A model generated the notes under the pieces. That model was not told where the DNA came from. It was given only the letters and a program-made list of their open reading frames with translations, and did not search any database. A stretch of DNA of 64,000 bases from Kocuria dechangensis (GTDB taxonomy: Bacteria > Actinomycetota > Actinomycetes > Actinomycetales > Micrococcaceae). This document shows, piece by piece, positions 36,502-45,222 of the stretch (position 1 is its first letter; the number at the start of each line of letters is the position of its first letter). The translations under genes were made by a program, and so were the position numbers. Location: the NCBI RefSeq assembly GCF_014636775.1, contig NZ_BMEQ01000007.1:112587-176586 (forward strand). The letters run 5' to 3'.

Positions 36502-36970
36502 CCAGCTCCACCTCGACCGGCGAGTCGAGCGGGAGGACGGCGACGCCCACCGCGGAGCGCGCGTGCACGCCGGCGTCCCCGAAGATCCGGCCCAGCAGCT
36601 CGGACGCCCCGTTGATGACGCCGGGCTGGCCGGTGAAGGACGGGTCGGAGGACACGAAGCCCACCACCTTGACGATGCGGGTCACCCGGTCGAGGTCGCC
36701 GATCCGGTCCTTGACGGCGGCCACGGCGTTGAGCGCCGCCCGGGCGGCGAGCTCCTTCGCGGCCTCCGGGGAGACGGTGCCGTCCGCGCCGGAGGAGGAG
36801 ACCTTGCCGGTGGCGGGCAGCGCGCCGTCCACGAAGGGGAGCTGGCCCGAGGTGTGCACCCAGGAGCCGCTGACCACGGCGGGGACGTAGGCGGCCACGG
36901 GGGCCGCCACGGGCGGGAGCTCGAGGCCGAGCTCGGCGAGACGGGATTCGACGGTGGAGCTGGTGCTCAT
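36485..36970 (-). CDS. RidA family protein (YjgF/YER057c/UK114)
   Basis: 161 residues; a trimeric enamine/imine deaminase fold. Motifs: VHTSGQLPFVDG, AARAALNAVAAVKDRIGDLDRVTRIVKVVGFV, and a C-terminal AVGVAVLPLDSPVEVELVAEF with no Arg105-like residue of canonical RidA visible in the final strand. It belongs to the longer Rv3678c-like subgroup, so deaminase activity is not assured. Overlaps the NUDIX gene, and follows the DUF4177 gene by 28 bp. Confidence 0.88.
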   Translation of the reverse strand: MSTSSTVESRLAELGLELPPVAAPVAAYVPAVVSGSWVHTSGQLPFVDGALPATGKVSSSGADGTVSPEAAKELAARAALNAVAAVKDRIGDLDRVTRIVKVVGFVSSDPSFTGQPGVINGASELLGRIFGDAGVHARSAVGVAVLPLDSPVEVELVAEFS

Positions 36971-36998
36971 GGAGTCCTCCGGACGCGCGCTGCGGCGG

Positions 36999-37193
36999 TC
37001 AGTTCTTGGGGCGCTTGAAGTAGGCGATGGGGTTGGTCTGCACGGGCGCGTTCACGTTCCCGGCGGGGACGTCGGCCTGCACGGAGCCGGGCAGGACGGT
37101 GACGAGCTCCCAGCCGTCCTCCCCCCAGTTGTCGAGGATCTGCTTGGTGGCATGGATCATGAGCGGCACGGTGGCGTATTCCCAGGTTGTCAT
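36999..37193 (-). CDS. DUF4177 small protein
   Basis: 64 residues beginning TTWEYATVPLMIHATKQILDNWG, the compact DUF4177 fold found as Rv3678A upstream of ridA in mycobacteria. ATG at 37193. No known function. First gene of the DUF4177-ridA-NUDIX run, divergent from the PBP gene with 92 bp between them. Confidence 0.82.
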   Translation of the reverse strand: MTTWEYATVPLMIHATKQILDNWGEDGWELVTVLPGSVQADVPAGNVNAPVQTNPIAYFKRPKN

Positions 37194-37285
37194 GGGCCCA
37201 GCGTAGCCACGAACGGCGGGACGCGCGGCACCCGTGACCAGCCCCACACCAGGGGACACCATGGTTGCGCTTGTAGACTGGCGCA

Positions 37286-39445
37286 ATGCCTTCCCGCAAG
37301 AACTCTGCCACCCAGGCACCGTCGGCCCTCGGCAACGTCGTGGCGTTCATCGCCACGAGCATCGTCGCCGGCGTCGTCGCCGCCGGTCTCCTGGTGCCCC
37401 CCGCAGCTGCGACAGGCCTCGCCGCCAACGCCTCGATCGGGTGGTTCAAGGACCTCCCCGCCACGATGGAGACCGGGCCGATGTCCCGCGCCTCCACCGT
37501 CGTGGCGCGCGACGGCACCGAGATCGCCACCTTCTACGCGCAGAACCGCACCCCCGTCTCGCTGGACCAGATCTCCCCGCACATGGTCGACGCCCTGCTC
37601 TCGATCGAGGACCGGGAGTTCTACGAGCACGGCGGGGTGAACCTCAAGGGCATCGTCCGCGCGATGGGCAACAACATCATCCGGCCCGACGCCCGCCAGG
37701 GCGCCTCGACGATCACCCAGCAGTACGTGAACAACCTCATCATCGACGCCCAGGACCGGGCGGGCGAGGAGGCGTCCACGCTGGGTGCGAACAAGGGCTA
37801 CATGGACAAGATCAAGGAGATCAAGCTCGCCCTGTCCATGGAGGAGGAGCTGTCCAAGGAGCAGATCCTCGAGGGGTACCTGAACATGGTGCTCTTCGGC
37901 GGCCAGAACTACGGCGTGGAGGCCGCGGCCCAGTACTACTGGGGCATCCCCGCCTCCGAGCTGAGCATCTCCCAGTCGGCGATCCTGGCCGGCATGGTGC
38001 AGTCCCCCAACTACTACGACCCCGCGGCCAACCCCGAGGCCTCCACGGAGCGGCGCAACCTGGTGCTGGACACCATGCTCCTCACCGGGTCGATCACCCA
38101 GGCGGAGCACGACGCCGCGGTGGCCGAGCCGGTCGTGGTGGACCTGCACCCCACCAACTCCGGGTGCTCGGCCGCTGAGACGGCGCCGTATTTCTGCGAC
38201 TACGTCGAGAACGCCATCCTCCAGGACTCCGCCTTCGGCGAGACCCCCGAGGAGCGGCTCACCACGCTGCAGCGCGGCGGGCTCACCATCACGACCACCC
38301 TCGACGCCGACGCCCAGCGCAAGGCCGAGGAGGAGGTCAACCGGACCCAGCCGCGGGACGACAACCCGGACAAGGTCTCGACCGCCCTCGTGTCCCTCGA
38401 GCCCTCCAACGGCAACATCGTGGCGATGGCGCAGAACACGTACTACTCCACGGCGGAGGGCAACTCCAACACCACCTACAACTTCAACGTGGACTCGTGG
38501 ATGGGCGGCGCCGGCGGCTTCCAGGTCGGCTCGACCTACAAGCCGCTGACCCTGGCCGCGTGGATCGACAGCGGCAAGGGCGTCAAGGACGTCGTCGACG
38601 CCTCCCAGACCAAGTGGCCGGCGGACCACCGGTGGAAGGCCTCCTGCCTGGAGGGCGGGTACAAGATCGAGCCCGGCGAGAACTCCCAGGGCTTCGAGAT
38701 CCAGAACGCCGAGTCCGGGTACGCCCGCTCCATGCCGGTGGAGTACGGCCTCTACAACTCCATCAACACCGCGATCTACGCGATGGCGGAGGAGATGGAC
38801 CTGTGCGAGATCGGCGAGATCTCCGAGGCCCTCGGCATCATCGACGGCAAGACGGGCGACCCCGTGGACACCACCGTGCTCTCGGCGCTGCTGGGCGGCT
38901 CCGTGGACATCTCCCCCATGACGATGGCGCAGGCGTACGCCGCGTTCGCCAACCGCGGCCAGCTGTGCGAGCCCCGCGCCCTGTCCAAGGTGGTCGACTA
39001 CACCGGCAAGGAGTACAAGATCCCGGAGACCTCCTGCGAGCAGGTCATCAGCAAGGACGTGGCGGACGGCGTGAACTACGTCCTCGAGCAGGTGCTCGTG
39101 CGCGGCTCCGGCTACAAGCGCGGCATCGACCTGCCCGAGGCGTCCGCCGCGAAGACCGGCACCACCGACAACTCCACCCAGACGTGGATGGTCGGCTACA
39201 CCCGGGGCCTGGCCACCGCCTCCTGGGTGGGCAACTACGAGTTCGGCTCCCGCTCCCTGAACGATCTGTCCATCGGCGGCCAGCGGGGCGGCTCGGACAC
39301 CGACTGGGTGGACGGGTCGACCTACGCCGGCGCCCAGTGGCAGCGCTTCATGCAGGACGTCGCGGAGGACTACAGCACGGGCAAGTTCACCAAGCCCTCC
39401 AAGAAGGTCCTCGAGGGCAAAAACGGCTCCACCCGGATCGGCTGA
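37286..39445 (+). CDS. Class A penicillin-binding protein, PonA2-like
   Basis: 719 residues; bifunctional peptidoglycan glycosyltransferase/transpeptidase. One N-terminal membrane helix (about 15-43). GT51 domain with catalytic Glu108 (SIEDREFYEHGG) and GASTITQQ (139-146). Transpeptidase with SxxK at Ser416-Lys419 (GSTYKP), SxN at 492-494 and KTG at 623-625. It lies where mycobacteria carry ponA2 (Rv3682) but lacks a C-terminal PASTA domain and ends soon after the transpeptidase. The following metallophosphoesterase gene begins 10 bp downstream, as Rv3683 does. Confidence 0.95.
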   Translation: MPSRKNSATQAPSALGNVVAFIATSIVAGVVAAGLLVPPAAATGLAANASIGWFKDLPATMETGPMSRASTVVARDGTEIATFYAQNRTPVSLDQISPHMVDALLSIEDREFYEHGGVNLKGIVRAMGNNIIRPDARQGASTITQQYVNNLIIDAQDRAGEEASTLGANKGYMDKIKEIKLALSMEEELSKEQILEGYLNMVLFGGQNYGVEAAAQYYWGIPASELSISQSAILAGMVQSPNYYDPAANPEASTERRNLVLDTMLLTGSITQAEHDAAVAEPVVVDLHPTNSGCSAAETAPYFCDYVENAILQDSAFGETPEERLTTLQRGGLTITTTLDADAQRKAEEEVNRTQPRDDNPDKVSTALVSLEPSNGNIVAMAQNTYYSTAEGNSNTTYNFNVDSWMGGAGGFQVGSTYKPLTLAAWIDSGKGVKDVVDASQTKWPADHRWKASCLEGGYKIEPGENSQGFEIQNAESGYARSMPVEYGLYNSINTAIYAMAEEMDLCEIGEISEALGIIDGKTGDPVDTTVLSALLGGSVDISPMTMAQAYAAFANRGQLCEPRALSKVVDYTGKEYKIPETSCEQVISKDVADGVNYVLEQVLVRGSGYKRGIDLPEASAAKTGTTDNSTQTWMVGYTRGLATASWVGNYEFGSRSLNDLSIGGQRGGSDTDWVDGSTYAGAQWQRFMQDVAEDYSTGKFTKPSKKVLEGKNGSTRIG

Positions 39446-39455
39446 CCGGGCTCCC

Positions 39456-40376
39456 GTGAAGCACCACGAGCACGACGACGCGGCCGCCCGCCTCCTGCGG
39501 GCGGCCGCCGCCGTGACCGGGACCGGCGCCGCGGCGGCGGCGGGCCTCGGGGCGTGGGGCGTCGTCGTCGAGCGCCGCCGCTACCGGCTGCGGACGGAGC
39601 GCCTGCGCCTGCTGCCCCCGGGCAGCCGCCCCCTGCGGATCCTGCACATCTCGGACCTGCACGTGTGGCCGGGCCAGCGGAAGGTCCAGGAGTTCGTGCG
39701 CTCCCTCGCCGAGCTCGAGCCGGACCTGGTGGTGGACACCGGGGACAACCTCTCCCACCCGGACGCGCTGCCCTGGCTGCTGGAGACCCTCCGGCCGCTG
39801 TTCCGCTTCCCCGGCGCCTACGTGCCCGGTTCCAACTGCTACTTCGCGCCGCGGCCGAAGAACCCCTTCCGCTACCTGTGGCGGGACACCTCCCGCGAGG
39901 GGCGGGACGAGGCGCCCCTCCTGCCCACCCAGGACATGCACGACGCCTTCGACGCCGCGGGCTGGACGCCCCTGATCAACCGCGCGGCCCGCGTGCGGGT
40001 CGCCGGGCTGGAGCTCGCCCTGTCCGGCGTGGACGACCCGCACCTGGGCTACGACCGGCACCCCGGCTTCCTCGACCCGGCGAGCGCGGACCTGCGGCTC
40101 GGGGTGGCGCACGCCCCCTACCTGCGGACGCTGGACCGGTTCGCCGAGGACGGCGCGCAGCTGGTGCTCGCGGGCCACACCCACGGCGGTCAGGTGTGCC
40201 TGCCGGGCGGCCGGGCCCTGGTGAGCAACTGCGACCTCGAGCCCGAGCGGTGCAAGGGGCTGATCTCCCAGCAGGGCGTCCCGGTGAACATCTCGGCGGG
40301 ACTGGGCACCTCCCGCTTCGCGCCGATCCGGCTGTTCTGCCCGCCCGAGGCCGTGCTGCTGACGCTCACCGACTGA
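39456..40376 (+). CDS. Membrane-linked metallophosphoesterase
   Basis: 306 residues from a GTG start. An N-terminal hydrophobic Ala/Gly-rich helix (about 15-38) anchors a calcineurin-like phosphoesterase. Metal motifs: ISDLHVW, DTGDN, AHAP and GHTHGGQ. The usual GNHD block reads GSNC, typical of this Rv3683-like subfamily, so the metal-bridging Asn is kept but His is not. Probably in one operon with the PBP; substrate unknown (phosphodiester or UDP-DAG-hydrolase-like). Confidence 0.9.
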   Translation: MKHHEHDDAAARLLRAAAAVTGTGAAAAAGLGAWGVVVERRRYRLRTERLRLLPPGSRPLRILHISDLHVWPGQRKVQEFVRSLAELEPDLVVDTGDNLSHPDALPWLLETLRPLFRFPGAYVPGSNCYFAPRPKNPFRYLWRDTSREGRDEAPLLPTQDMHDAFDAAGWTPLINRAARVRVAGLELALSGVDDPHLGYDRHPGFLDPASADLRLGVAHAPYLRTLDRFAEDGAQLVLAGHTHGGQVCLPGGRALVSNCDLEPERCKGLISQQGVPVNISAGLGTSRFAPIRLFCPPEAVLLTLTD

Positions 40377-40455
40377 GCGCCCCTCCGCGGCCCTCCCCCG
40401 CGCCAGCGCCGGACCTCCCCGCGCGAGCGGACCGTGCTGCCGGGCCCGGAGGGCC

Positions 40456-41049
40456 TCAGGCGCCGCCGCGCGGAACGAGGGCCTCCAGCACCGCGGGCAG
40501 GCGGGTCACCCCGTCCGCGGCGCAGAAGTGCCCGGCGCCGGGGACGACCCGCAGCGGCGCACCGAGGCGCCGCGCGAGCTCCTCGGTGGCCGCGGCGGGC
40601 ACGGTGGGGTCGTCGTCGGAGCGCAGCACCAGGCGGCGGAGCGCGCCGGCCCGCACCGCGGTGAGGTCCACGTCCTCGGCGAGGAACTCGTCGAGGACCG
40701 GCTCCGACTCCAGCCGGCCGGTGAACCCCGCCACGAGCACGATCCCGCCGAGGGTCCAGGGCTGCGGCAGGCCGGCCAGGTGGCGCAGCAGGGTGATGCA
40801 GCCCAGGCTGTGGCCCACCAGGTGGGTGTGCTCGTCCACCTCGCCGACGGCCCGCGCCACCGCCTCCGACCACGCCCCCGCCTCCGGCCGTGACGGCTCG
40901 GGCAGCTCCGCGAGCACCGTCCGGACGCCCTCGGCGGCGAGGCGCTCGCGCAGCCAGGGGAACCAGTGGCTGTCCGGCGCGGCGTCGTAGCCGTGCACGA
41001 CGACGACCCGGCGCACCGCGGGCGCCGCGGGCAGGCCGGGTCCGGTCAT
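40456..41049 (-). CDS. Alpha/beta hydrolase of the RBBP9/YdeN family
   Basis: 197 residues from ATG 41049. Serine hydrolase fold with VVVVHGYDAAPDSHWFPWL, nucleophile elbow GHSLGC, acidic residue in RSDDDPTVP and histidine in VPGAGHF, giving a full Ser-Asp-His triad. Substrate unknown. The start overlaps the stop of the 52-residue upstream gene (ATGA), so the two are coupled. Confidence 0.9.
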   Translation of the reverse strand: MTGPGLPAAPAVRRVVVVHGYDAAPDSHWFPWLRERLAAEGVRTVLAELPEPSRPEAGAWSEAVARAVGEVDEHTHLVGHSLGCITLLRHLAGLPQPWTLGGIVLVAGFTGRLESEPVLDEFLAEDVDLTAVRAGALRRLVLRSDDDPTVPAAATEELARRLGAPLRVVPGAGHFCAADGVTRLPAVLEALVPRGGA

Positions 41050-41204
41050 CCGCTGATCTCGGGGACCGCCACGATGACCCGGTGGTTGGTCTTGTCGCAC
41101 AGGTACATCTCAACGGTCCCCTCGGGCACGGGGCCGCCCTCGGGCCACTGGTCCTCGGGGATCTGCCGCAGCGGCCCGCCGCAGGACGGGCAGATGGGGT
41201 CCAT
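41046..41204 (-). CDS. 52-residue CxxC protein of unknown function
   Basis: A small acidic protein with an N-terminal zinc-ribbon half (CPSCGGPLRQIP) and a single later cysteine (EMYLCDKTNHRVIV). A strong GGAGGAG lies 9 nt before the ATG at 41204 and the stop overlaps the hydrolase start, both supporting a real gene. No family is recognised; the three cysteines could bind a metal together with His40-like residue (TNHR), or it could dimerise. Confidence 0.7.
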   Translation of the reverse strand: MDPICPSCGGPLRQIPEDQWPEGGPVPEGTVEMYLCDKTNHRVIVAVPEISG

Positions 41205-41318
41205 GGTCGTCTCCTCCGTCGGGGCGGGCCCTCCGGGTGGTCGGGGCCCGTGGCCCGAGCATCCCCCAGATCGCGGCGGGCCACAATCCCCGCACGCGTC
41301 TCGCGTCACGCACCCCTG

Positions 41319-41329
41319 TGGTCTTACCA
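41319..41329. promoter_or_regulatory. GntR/FadR-type operator TGGT-N3-ACCA
   Basis: TGGTCTTACCA, a perfect palindrome with 4-bp arms and a 3-bp centre, 50-60 bp before the dehydrogenase ATG. The pattern TGGT-N3-ACCA is used by GntR FCD-family regulators such as LldR, PdhR and FadR, which sense lactate, pyruvate or acyl-CoA. No such regulator gene is in the window. Confidence 0.5.
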
Positions 41330-41334
41330 TAGGC

Positions 41335-41350
41335 GGTGACGCGCGCCACA
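41335..41350. promoter_or_regulatory. Candidate Crp-family site before the dehydrogenase
   Basis: GGTGACGCGCGCCACA matches 8 of 10 conserved positions of TGTGA-N6-TCACA. It lies 5 bp after the TGGT-N3-ACCA operator and 28 bp before the ATG, so both could act on the same promoter. Confidence 0.35.
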
Positions 41351-41378
41351 TCCGGTCGGCGCCCACCGCGGAGGACCC

Positions 41379-44222
41379 ATGACTTCAGCTGCCCAGCACC
41401 CCGGCCACCGTCCCGCGCACGACGCCCTCGTCGAGGACCTGCGGACCTGGTGCGGTCCGGGGTCCGTGGTCGACTCGGAGCTCGAGCACCGGGCGCTGGC
41501 CCACGACGCCTCGCACTACCTGCTGCAGCCCGAGGCCGTGGTGCGCCCGCGCTCGGCCGCGGACATGGGCAACCTCTTCCGCGCCGTCTCCCGGCACGGG
41601 CTGGGCCTGACGTTCCGCTCGGGCGGCACCTCGCTGTCCGGGCAGGGGGTCACCGACCAGGTGCTCGTGGACGTCCGCCGGAACTTCCGGGACGTCGAGG
41701 TACTGGACGGCGGCCGCCGGGTGCGGGTCCAGCCGGGGGCGACGGTCCGCCAGGTCAACGCCCGCCTGGCCCCCTACGGGCACAAGCTGGGCCCGGACCC
41801 GGCCAGCGAGTCGGCGTGCACGATCGGCGGCGTGGTGGCCAACAACTCCTCGGGCATGGCGTGCGGGACCGAGGCGAACACGTACCGGACACTGGAGTCC
41901 ATGGTGTTCGTCCTGCCCTCCGGGACCACCGTGGACACCGCGGCGCCCGACGCCGACCGGCGGCTGCGGGAGCTGGAGCCGGAGCTGCACGAGGGCCTGC
42001 TGCGGCTGCGCGACCGGGTGCGCGACGACCCCGCGTCAGTGCGCACGATCGAGCAGCAGTTCTCGATGAAGAACACCATGGGCTACGGCCTGAACTCCTT
42101 CCTGGACCACGACGAGCCGGTGCGGATCCTGGAGCACCTGATGATCGGCAGCGAGGGGACCTTGGGCTTCGTGGCGCAGGCGGTCTTCCGCACCGTGGAG
42201 ATCCTGCCGTTCGTCTCGACGGGCCTGCTCGTGTTCCCGGACCTGGCCGCGGCCACCAGGACGGTCCCGGCGCTGGTGGCGGCCCGCTCGGCCACGGTGG
42301 AGCTGCTGGACGCCACGTCCCTGAAGGTCTCCCAGCGCACGGGCCTGGCCCCGGCGCAGATCATGGACGTGGACGTCCACGACCACGCGGCGCTGCTCGT
42401 GGAGTACCAGGCCGGCACCGCCGAGGAGGAGCGGGAGCTCTCCGCCGCCGCGGCCGCCCTCTTCCGCACCCTGGACCTCGCGGCGCCGGCCGCCCTGACC
42501 GACGACCCCGCATCCCGGGCCGCGCTGTGGACGGTGCGCAAGGGCCTGTACACCACCGTGGCGGGCAACCGGCCGAGCGGGTCCAACGCGCTGCTGGAGG
42601 ACGTCGTGGTCCCCGTGCCGGAGCTGGGCGAGACCTGCGAGCAGCTCACGGGGCTCTTCGACGCCCACGGCTACCGGGACTCGGTGATCTTCGGCCACGC
42701 CAAGGACGGCAACGTCCACTTCATGCTCAACGAGCAGTTCGACCGCCCGGACCTGCTGGCCCGCTACGAGCGCTTCACCGAGGACATGGTCGCCCTGGTC
42801 CTGGACCACCGCGGCTCGCTCAAGGCCGAGCACGGCACCGGCCGGAACATGGCGCCGTTCGTGCGGCGGCAGTACGGGGACGAGCTCTACGACGTCATGG
42901 TCCGGCTCAAGCGGCTCGTCGACCCGGGCGCGCTGCTCAACCCGGGTGTGATCCTCAACGAGGACCCCACGGTCTACGTGCGGGACCTCAAGACCGCGCC
43001 CACGGTCGAGGAGGAGGTGGACCGGTGCGTGGAGTGCGGCTACTGCGAGCCGGTGTGCCCCTCCAAGGACCTCACCCTCACCCCGCGGCAGCGGATCGTG
43101 GGACGCCGGGAGATCGTGGCGGCCGAGGAGCGCGGGGACGCGGAGCTGGCGGCCCGGCTGCGCGCCGAGTACGACTACGAGGGCCTGCAGACGTGCGCGG
43201 TGGACGGGATGTGCGTGACGGCGTGCCCGGTGCTCATCAACACCGGGGACCTCGTGCGCCGACTGCGGGCCGAGAACCACAGCCGGGTCGCGGACGCCGG
43301 GTGGGGCGTCGCGGCGAGGGCGTGGGGAGCGACGACGACGGGCGCGGGCCTGGGCCTGACGGTCGCGGACAGGCTGCCCCCGGCGCTGCCGAGGGCCGCG
43401 ACCACCGCGGCCCGCGCCGTCCTCGGCGCGGAGCACGTGCCGCAGTACAAGGACGAGCTGCCCGCCGGCGGGCCCGCGCGCCCGCGCCGGCGGGACGAGC
43501 AGGCCGAGGCCGTGTTCTTCCCGGCCTGCATCAACTCCATGTTCGGCACCCCGGACGGCGAGGGCCTGACCGCGTCCCAGGCGTTCCTGGCGCTGTGCGA
43601 CCGGGCGGGGGTGCACGTCACCGTCCCGGAGGGCATCGGGAACCTCTGCTGCGGGACGCCGTGGAAGTCCAAGGGCCTGCCCACCGGGTACGCCACGATG
43701 TCCGAGCGGACGCTGGCGGCCCTGTGGGTGGCGTCCCGGCAGGGCGAGCTGCCCGTGGTCTGCGACGCCGCGTCCTGCACCGAGGGGCTGGAGACGATGG
43801 CCGAGCTGGCGGCGGCCTCCAGCGAGTACCACGCGCTGCGGTTCCAGGACTCGGTGGAGTTCGCGGCCGACCGGCTGCTGGGGCGGCTGACCGTGAGCCG
43901 GCCGATCGGGTCGATGGCGCTGCACCCCACGTGCTCGAGCGTGCACCTGGGCGTCACCGGCGCCTTCGAGGCGATCGCCCGGGCCATCAGCGACGACGTG
44001 GTGGTGCCCAAGGCCTGGGGCTGCTGCGCCTACGCCGGGGACCGCGGCATGCTGCACCCGGAATTCACGGCGTCCGCCACGGCCGCCGAGGCGCGGGAGG
44101 TCGACGAGCGCCGCTTCGAGGCCTACGCGTCCCTGAACCGGACGTGCGAGCAGGGCATGACGGAGGCCACCGGCCACGACTACCGCCACGTGCTCGAGTT
44201 CCTGGAGGCGGCGACCCGCTGA
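41379..44222 (+). CDS. FAD- and Fe-S-binding D-lactate/glycolate dehydrogenase-type protein
   Basis: 947 residues fusing three modules: a VAO/PCMH FAD domain (about 1-280, FRSGGTSLSGQG, CTIGGVVANNSSGM), a FAD-oxidase C domain (about 280-530, with GHAKDGNVHF and EHGTGRNMAPF), and a GlpC/LldE-like Fe-S half with two ferredoxin cysteine groups (CVECGYCEPVCP, CAVDGMCVTACP) and CCG-type motifs (NLCCGTPW, HPTCSSVHLG, KAWGCCAYAGD). This is the Dld-II/quinone-linked 2-hydroxyacid dehydrogenase architecture; D-lactate or glycolate are the usual substrates. GAGGACCC precedes the ATG. Upstream operator-like sites suggest 2-hydroxyacid and carbon-state control. Confidence 0.93.
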   Translation: MTSAAQHPGHRPAHDALVEDLRTWCGPGSVVDSELEHRALAHDASHYLLQPEAVVRPRSAADMGNLFRAVSRHGLGLTFRSGGTSLSGQGVTDQVLVDVRRNFRDVEVLDGGRRVRVQPGATVRQVNARLAPYGHKLGPDPASESACTIGGVVANNSSGMACGTEANTYRTLESMVFVLPSGTTVDTAAPDADRRLRELEPELHEGLLRLRDRVRDDPASVRTIEQQFSMKNTMGYGLNSFLDHDEPVRILEHLMIGSEGTLGFVAQAVFRTVEILPFVSTGLLVFPDLAAATRTVPALVAARSATVELLDATSLKVSQRTGLAPAQIMDVDVHDHAALLVEYQAGTAEEERELSAAAAALFRTLDLAAPAALTDDPASRAALWTVRKGLYTTVAGNRPSGSNALLEDVVVPVPELGETCEQLTGLFDAHGYRDSVIFGHAKDGNVHFMLNEQFDRPDLLARYERFTEDMVALVLDHRGSLKAEHGTGRNMAPFVRRQYGDELYDVMVRLKRLVDPGALLNPGVILNEDPTVYVRDLKTAPTVEEEVDRCVECGYCEPVCPSKDLTLTPRQRIVGRREIVAAEERGDAELAARLRAEYDYEGLQTCAVDGMCVTACPVLINTGDLVRRLRAENHSRVADAGWGVAARAWGATTTGAGLGLTVADRLPPALPRAATTAARAVLGAEHVPQYKDELPAGGPARPRRRDEQAEAVFFPACINSMFGTPDGEGLTASQAFLALCDRAGVHVTVPEGIGNLCCGTPWKSKGLPTGYATMSERTLAALWVASRQGELPVVCDAASCTEGLETMAELAAASSEYHALRFQDSVEFAADRLLGRLTVSRPIGSMALHPTCSSVHLGVTGAFEAIARAISDDVVVPKAWGCCAYAGDRGMLHPEFTASATAAEAREVDERRFEAYASLNRTCEQGMTEATGHDYRHVLEFLEAATR

Positions 44223-44249
44223 CCCGGCGCTCGGGGGCCTCTCTTCCAG

Positions 44250-44278
44250 TTGTGCACAATTGAATTGCGTGCAATAGT
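44250..44278 (+). promoter_or_regulatory. ohrR promoter/operator with two 10-bp palindromes
   Basis: TTGTGCACAA (44250-44259, perfect palindrome) and TTGCGTGCAA (44265-44274, near-palindrome) are 15 bp apart. A -35 TTGTGC (44250-44255), a 17-bp spacer and a -10 AATAGT (44273-44278) overlap both. The predicted transcription start falls at about the A of the ohrR ATG (44285), so the mRNA would be leaderless; indeed no SD is visible in the 10 nt before ATG. OhrR repressors bind inverted TTG/CAA-type repeats. Confidence 0.65.
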
Positions 44279-44284
44279 ACGGGC

Positions 44285-44755
44285 ATGGACGCAGACCTCC
44301 GGCTCGACGCACAGCTGTGCTTCGCCCTGTACGCGGCCTCCCGGGCCACCACCGCGGCCTACCGCGCGCCCCTGGCGGAGCTGGGGCTGACCTATCCGCA
44401 GTACCTGGCCCTGCTGGCCCTCTGGGAGGAGGACGGGCAGACCGTCTCCGCCCTGGGCGCGCGCCTGCGCCTGGACAGCGGCACGCTCTCCCCCCTGCTC
44501 AAGCGCATGGAGGGCTGCGGCCTGCTCGAGCGGCACCGGGACCCGGCGGACGAGCGGCGGGTCACCGTCCACCTCACGGACGCCGGCTCGCGGCTGCGCG
44601 AGCGCGCCCCCGAGGTCCAGCGCCGCGTCCTGGAGGCCTCCGGGCTCACGGTCGAGGAGATGGCCACCCTCCGCCGCCTCGCACGGAGGATCGGCGCCCC
44701 CGAGGACGCCACCAGCGCCAAGAACGACAACAACGACAACGACAACGAGGAGTAA
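44285..44755 (+). CDS. ohrR: OhrR, MarR-family organic peroxide sensor
   Basis: 156 residues. The redox-sensing cysteine is Cys12 in the signature LDAQLCFALYAASRA. A winged helix follows (YLALLALWEEDGQTVSALGARLRLDSGTLSPLLKRME, wing HRDPADERRVTVHLT). Oxidation of Cys12 by organic hydroperoxides releases the repressor. The C-terminus is a low-complexity Asn/Asp/Glu tail (NDNNDNDNEE), unusual for the family. It is followed after 4 nt by ohr, so the operon is autoregulated through the operator upstream. Confidence 0.95.
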   Translation: MDADLRLDAQLCFALYAASRATTAAYRAPLAELGLTYPQYLALLALWEEDGQTVSALGARLRLDSGTLSPLLKRMEGCGLLERHRDPADERRVTVHLTDAGSRLRERAPEVQRRVLEASGLTVEEMATLRRLARRIGAPEDATSAKNDNNDNDNEE

Positions 44756-44759
44756 ACCC

Positions 44760-45182
44760 ATGGAGACCGTCTACACCGCAGAAGCGCTCGCCACCGGCGC
44801 CGGCCGCAACGGCCGCGCCCGCACCACCGACGGGCGGGTCGACCTCGCCCTGGCCGTCCCGAAGGAGATGGGCGGCTCCGGCGACGGCGCCAACCCCGAG
44901 CAGCTGTTCGCCGCGGGCTACGCCGCGTGCTTCCACTCCGCGATGCAGGCCGTCGCCCGCCAGGAGAAGGTCAAGCTCGGCGACTCCAGCGTGGGGGCCC
45001 GCGTGGGCATCGGCGGCAACGGCCAGGGCGGATTCGCCCTGGAGGTCACCCTGGAGGTCGTGGTCCCGGGGCTGGACCAGGACGCGGCGCAGGACCTGGT
45101 CGAGAAGGCGCACCAGGTGTGCCCGTACTCGAACGCCACCCGCGGCAACATCGAGGTCACCCTCAGCGTCGTGGATGACTGA
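44760..45182 (+). CDS. ohr: Organic hydroperoxide resistance peroxidase
   Basis: 140 residues, OsmC/Ohr fold, thiol peroxidase for organic and lipid hydroperoxides. The peroxidatic Cys57 is in GYAACFHSA and the resolving Cys121 in VCPYSNATRGN; the supporting Arg (about Arg19-21) and Glu47-48 (NPEQLF) are present. It is recycled by lipoyl/dihydrolipoamide systems in the family. In the ohrR operon; ACGAGGAGTAAACCC supplies its ribosome site. Confidence 0.96.
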   Translation: METVYTAEALATGAGRNGRARTTDGRVDLALAVPKEMGGSGDGANPEQLFAAGYAACFHSAMQAVARQEKVKLGDSSVGARVGIGGNGQGGFALEVTLEVVVPGLDQDAAQDLVEKAHQVCPYSNATRGNIEVTLSVVDD

Positions 45183-45222
45183 TCCCCGTCCCCCTCGCCC
45201 CTTCGACAGACCTGGAGAACAG

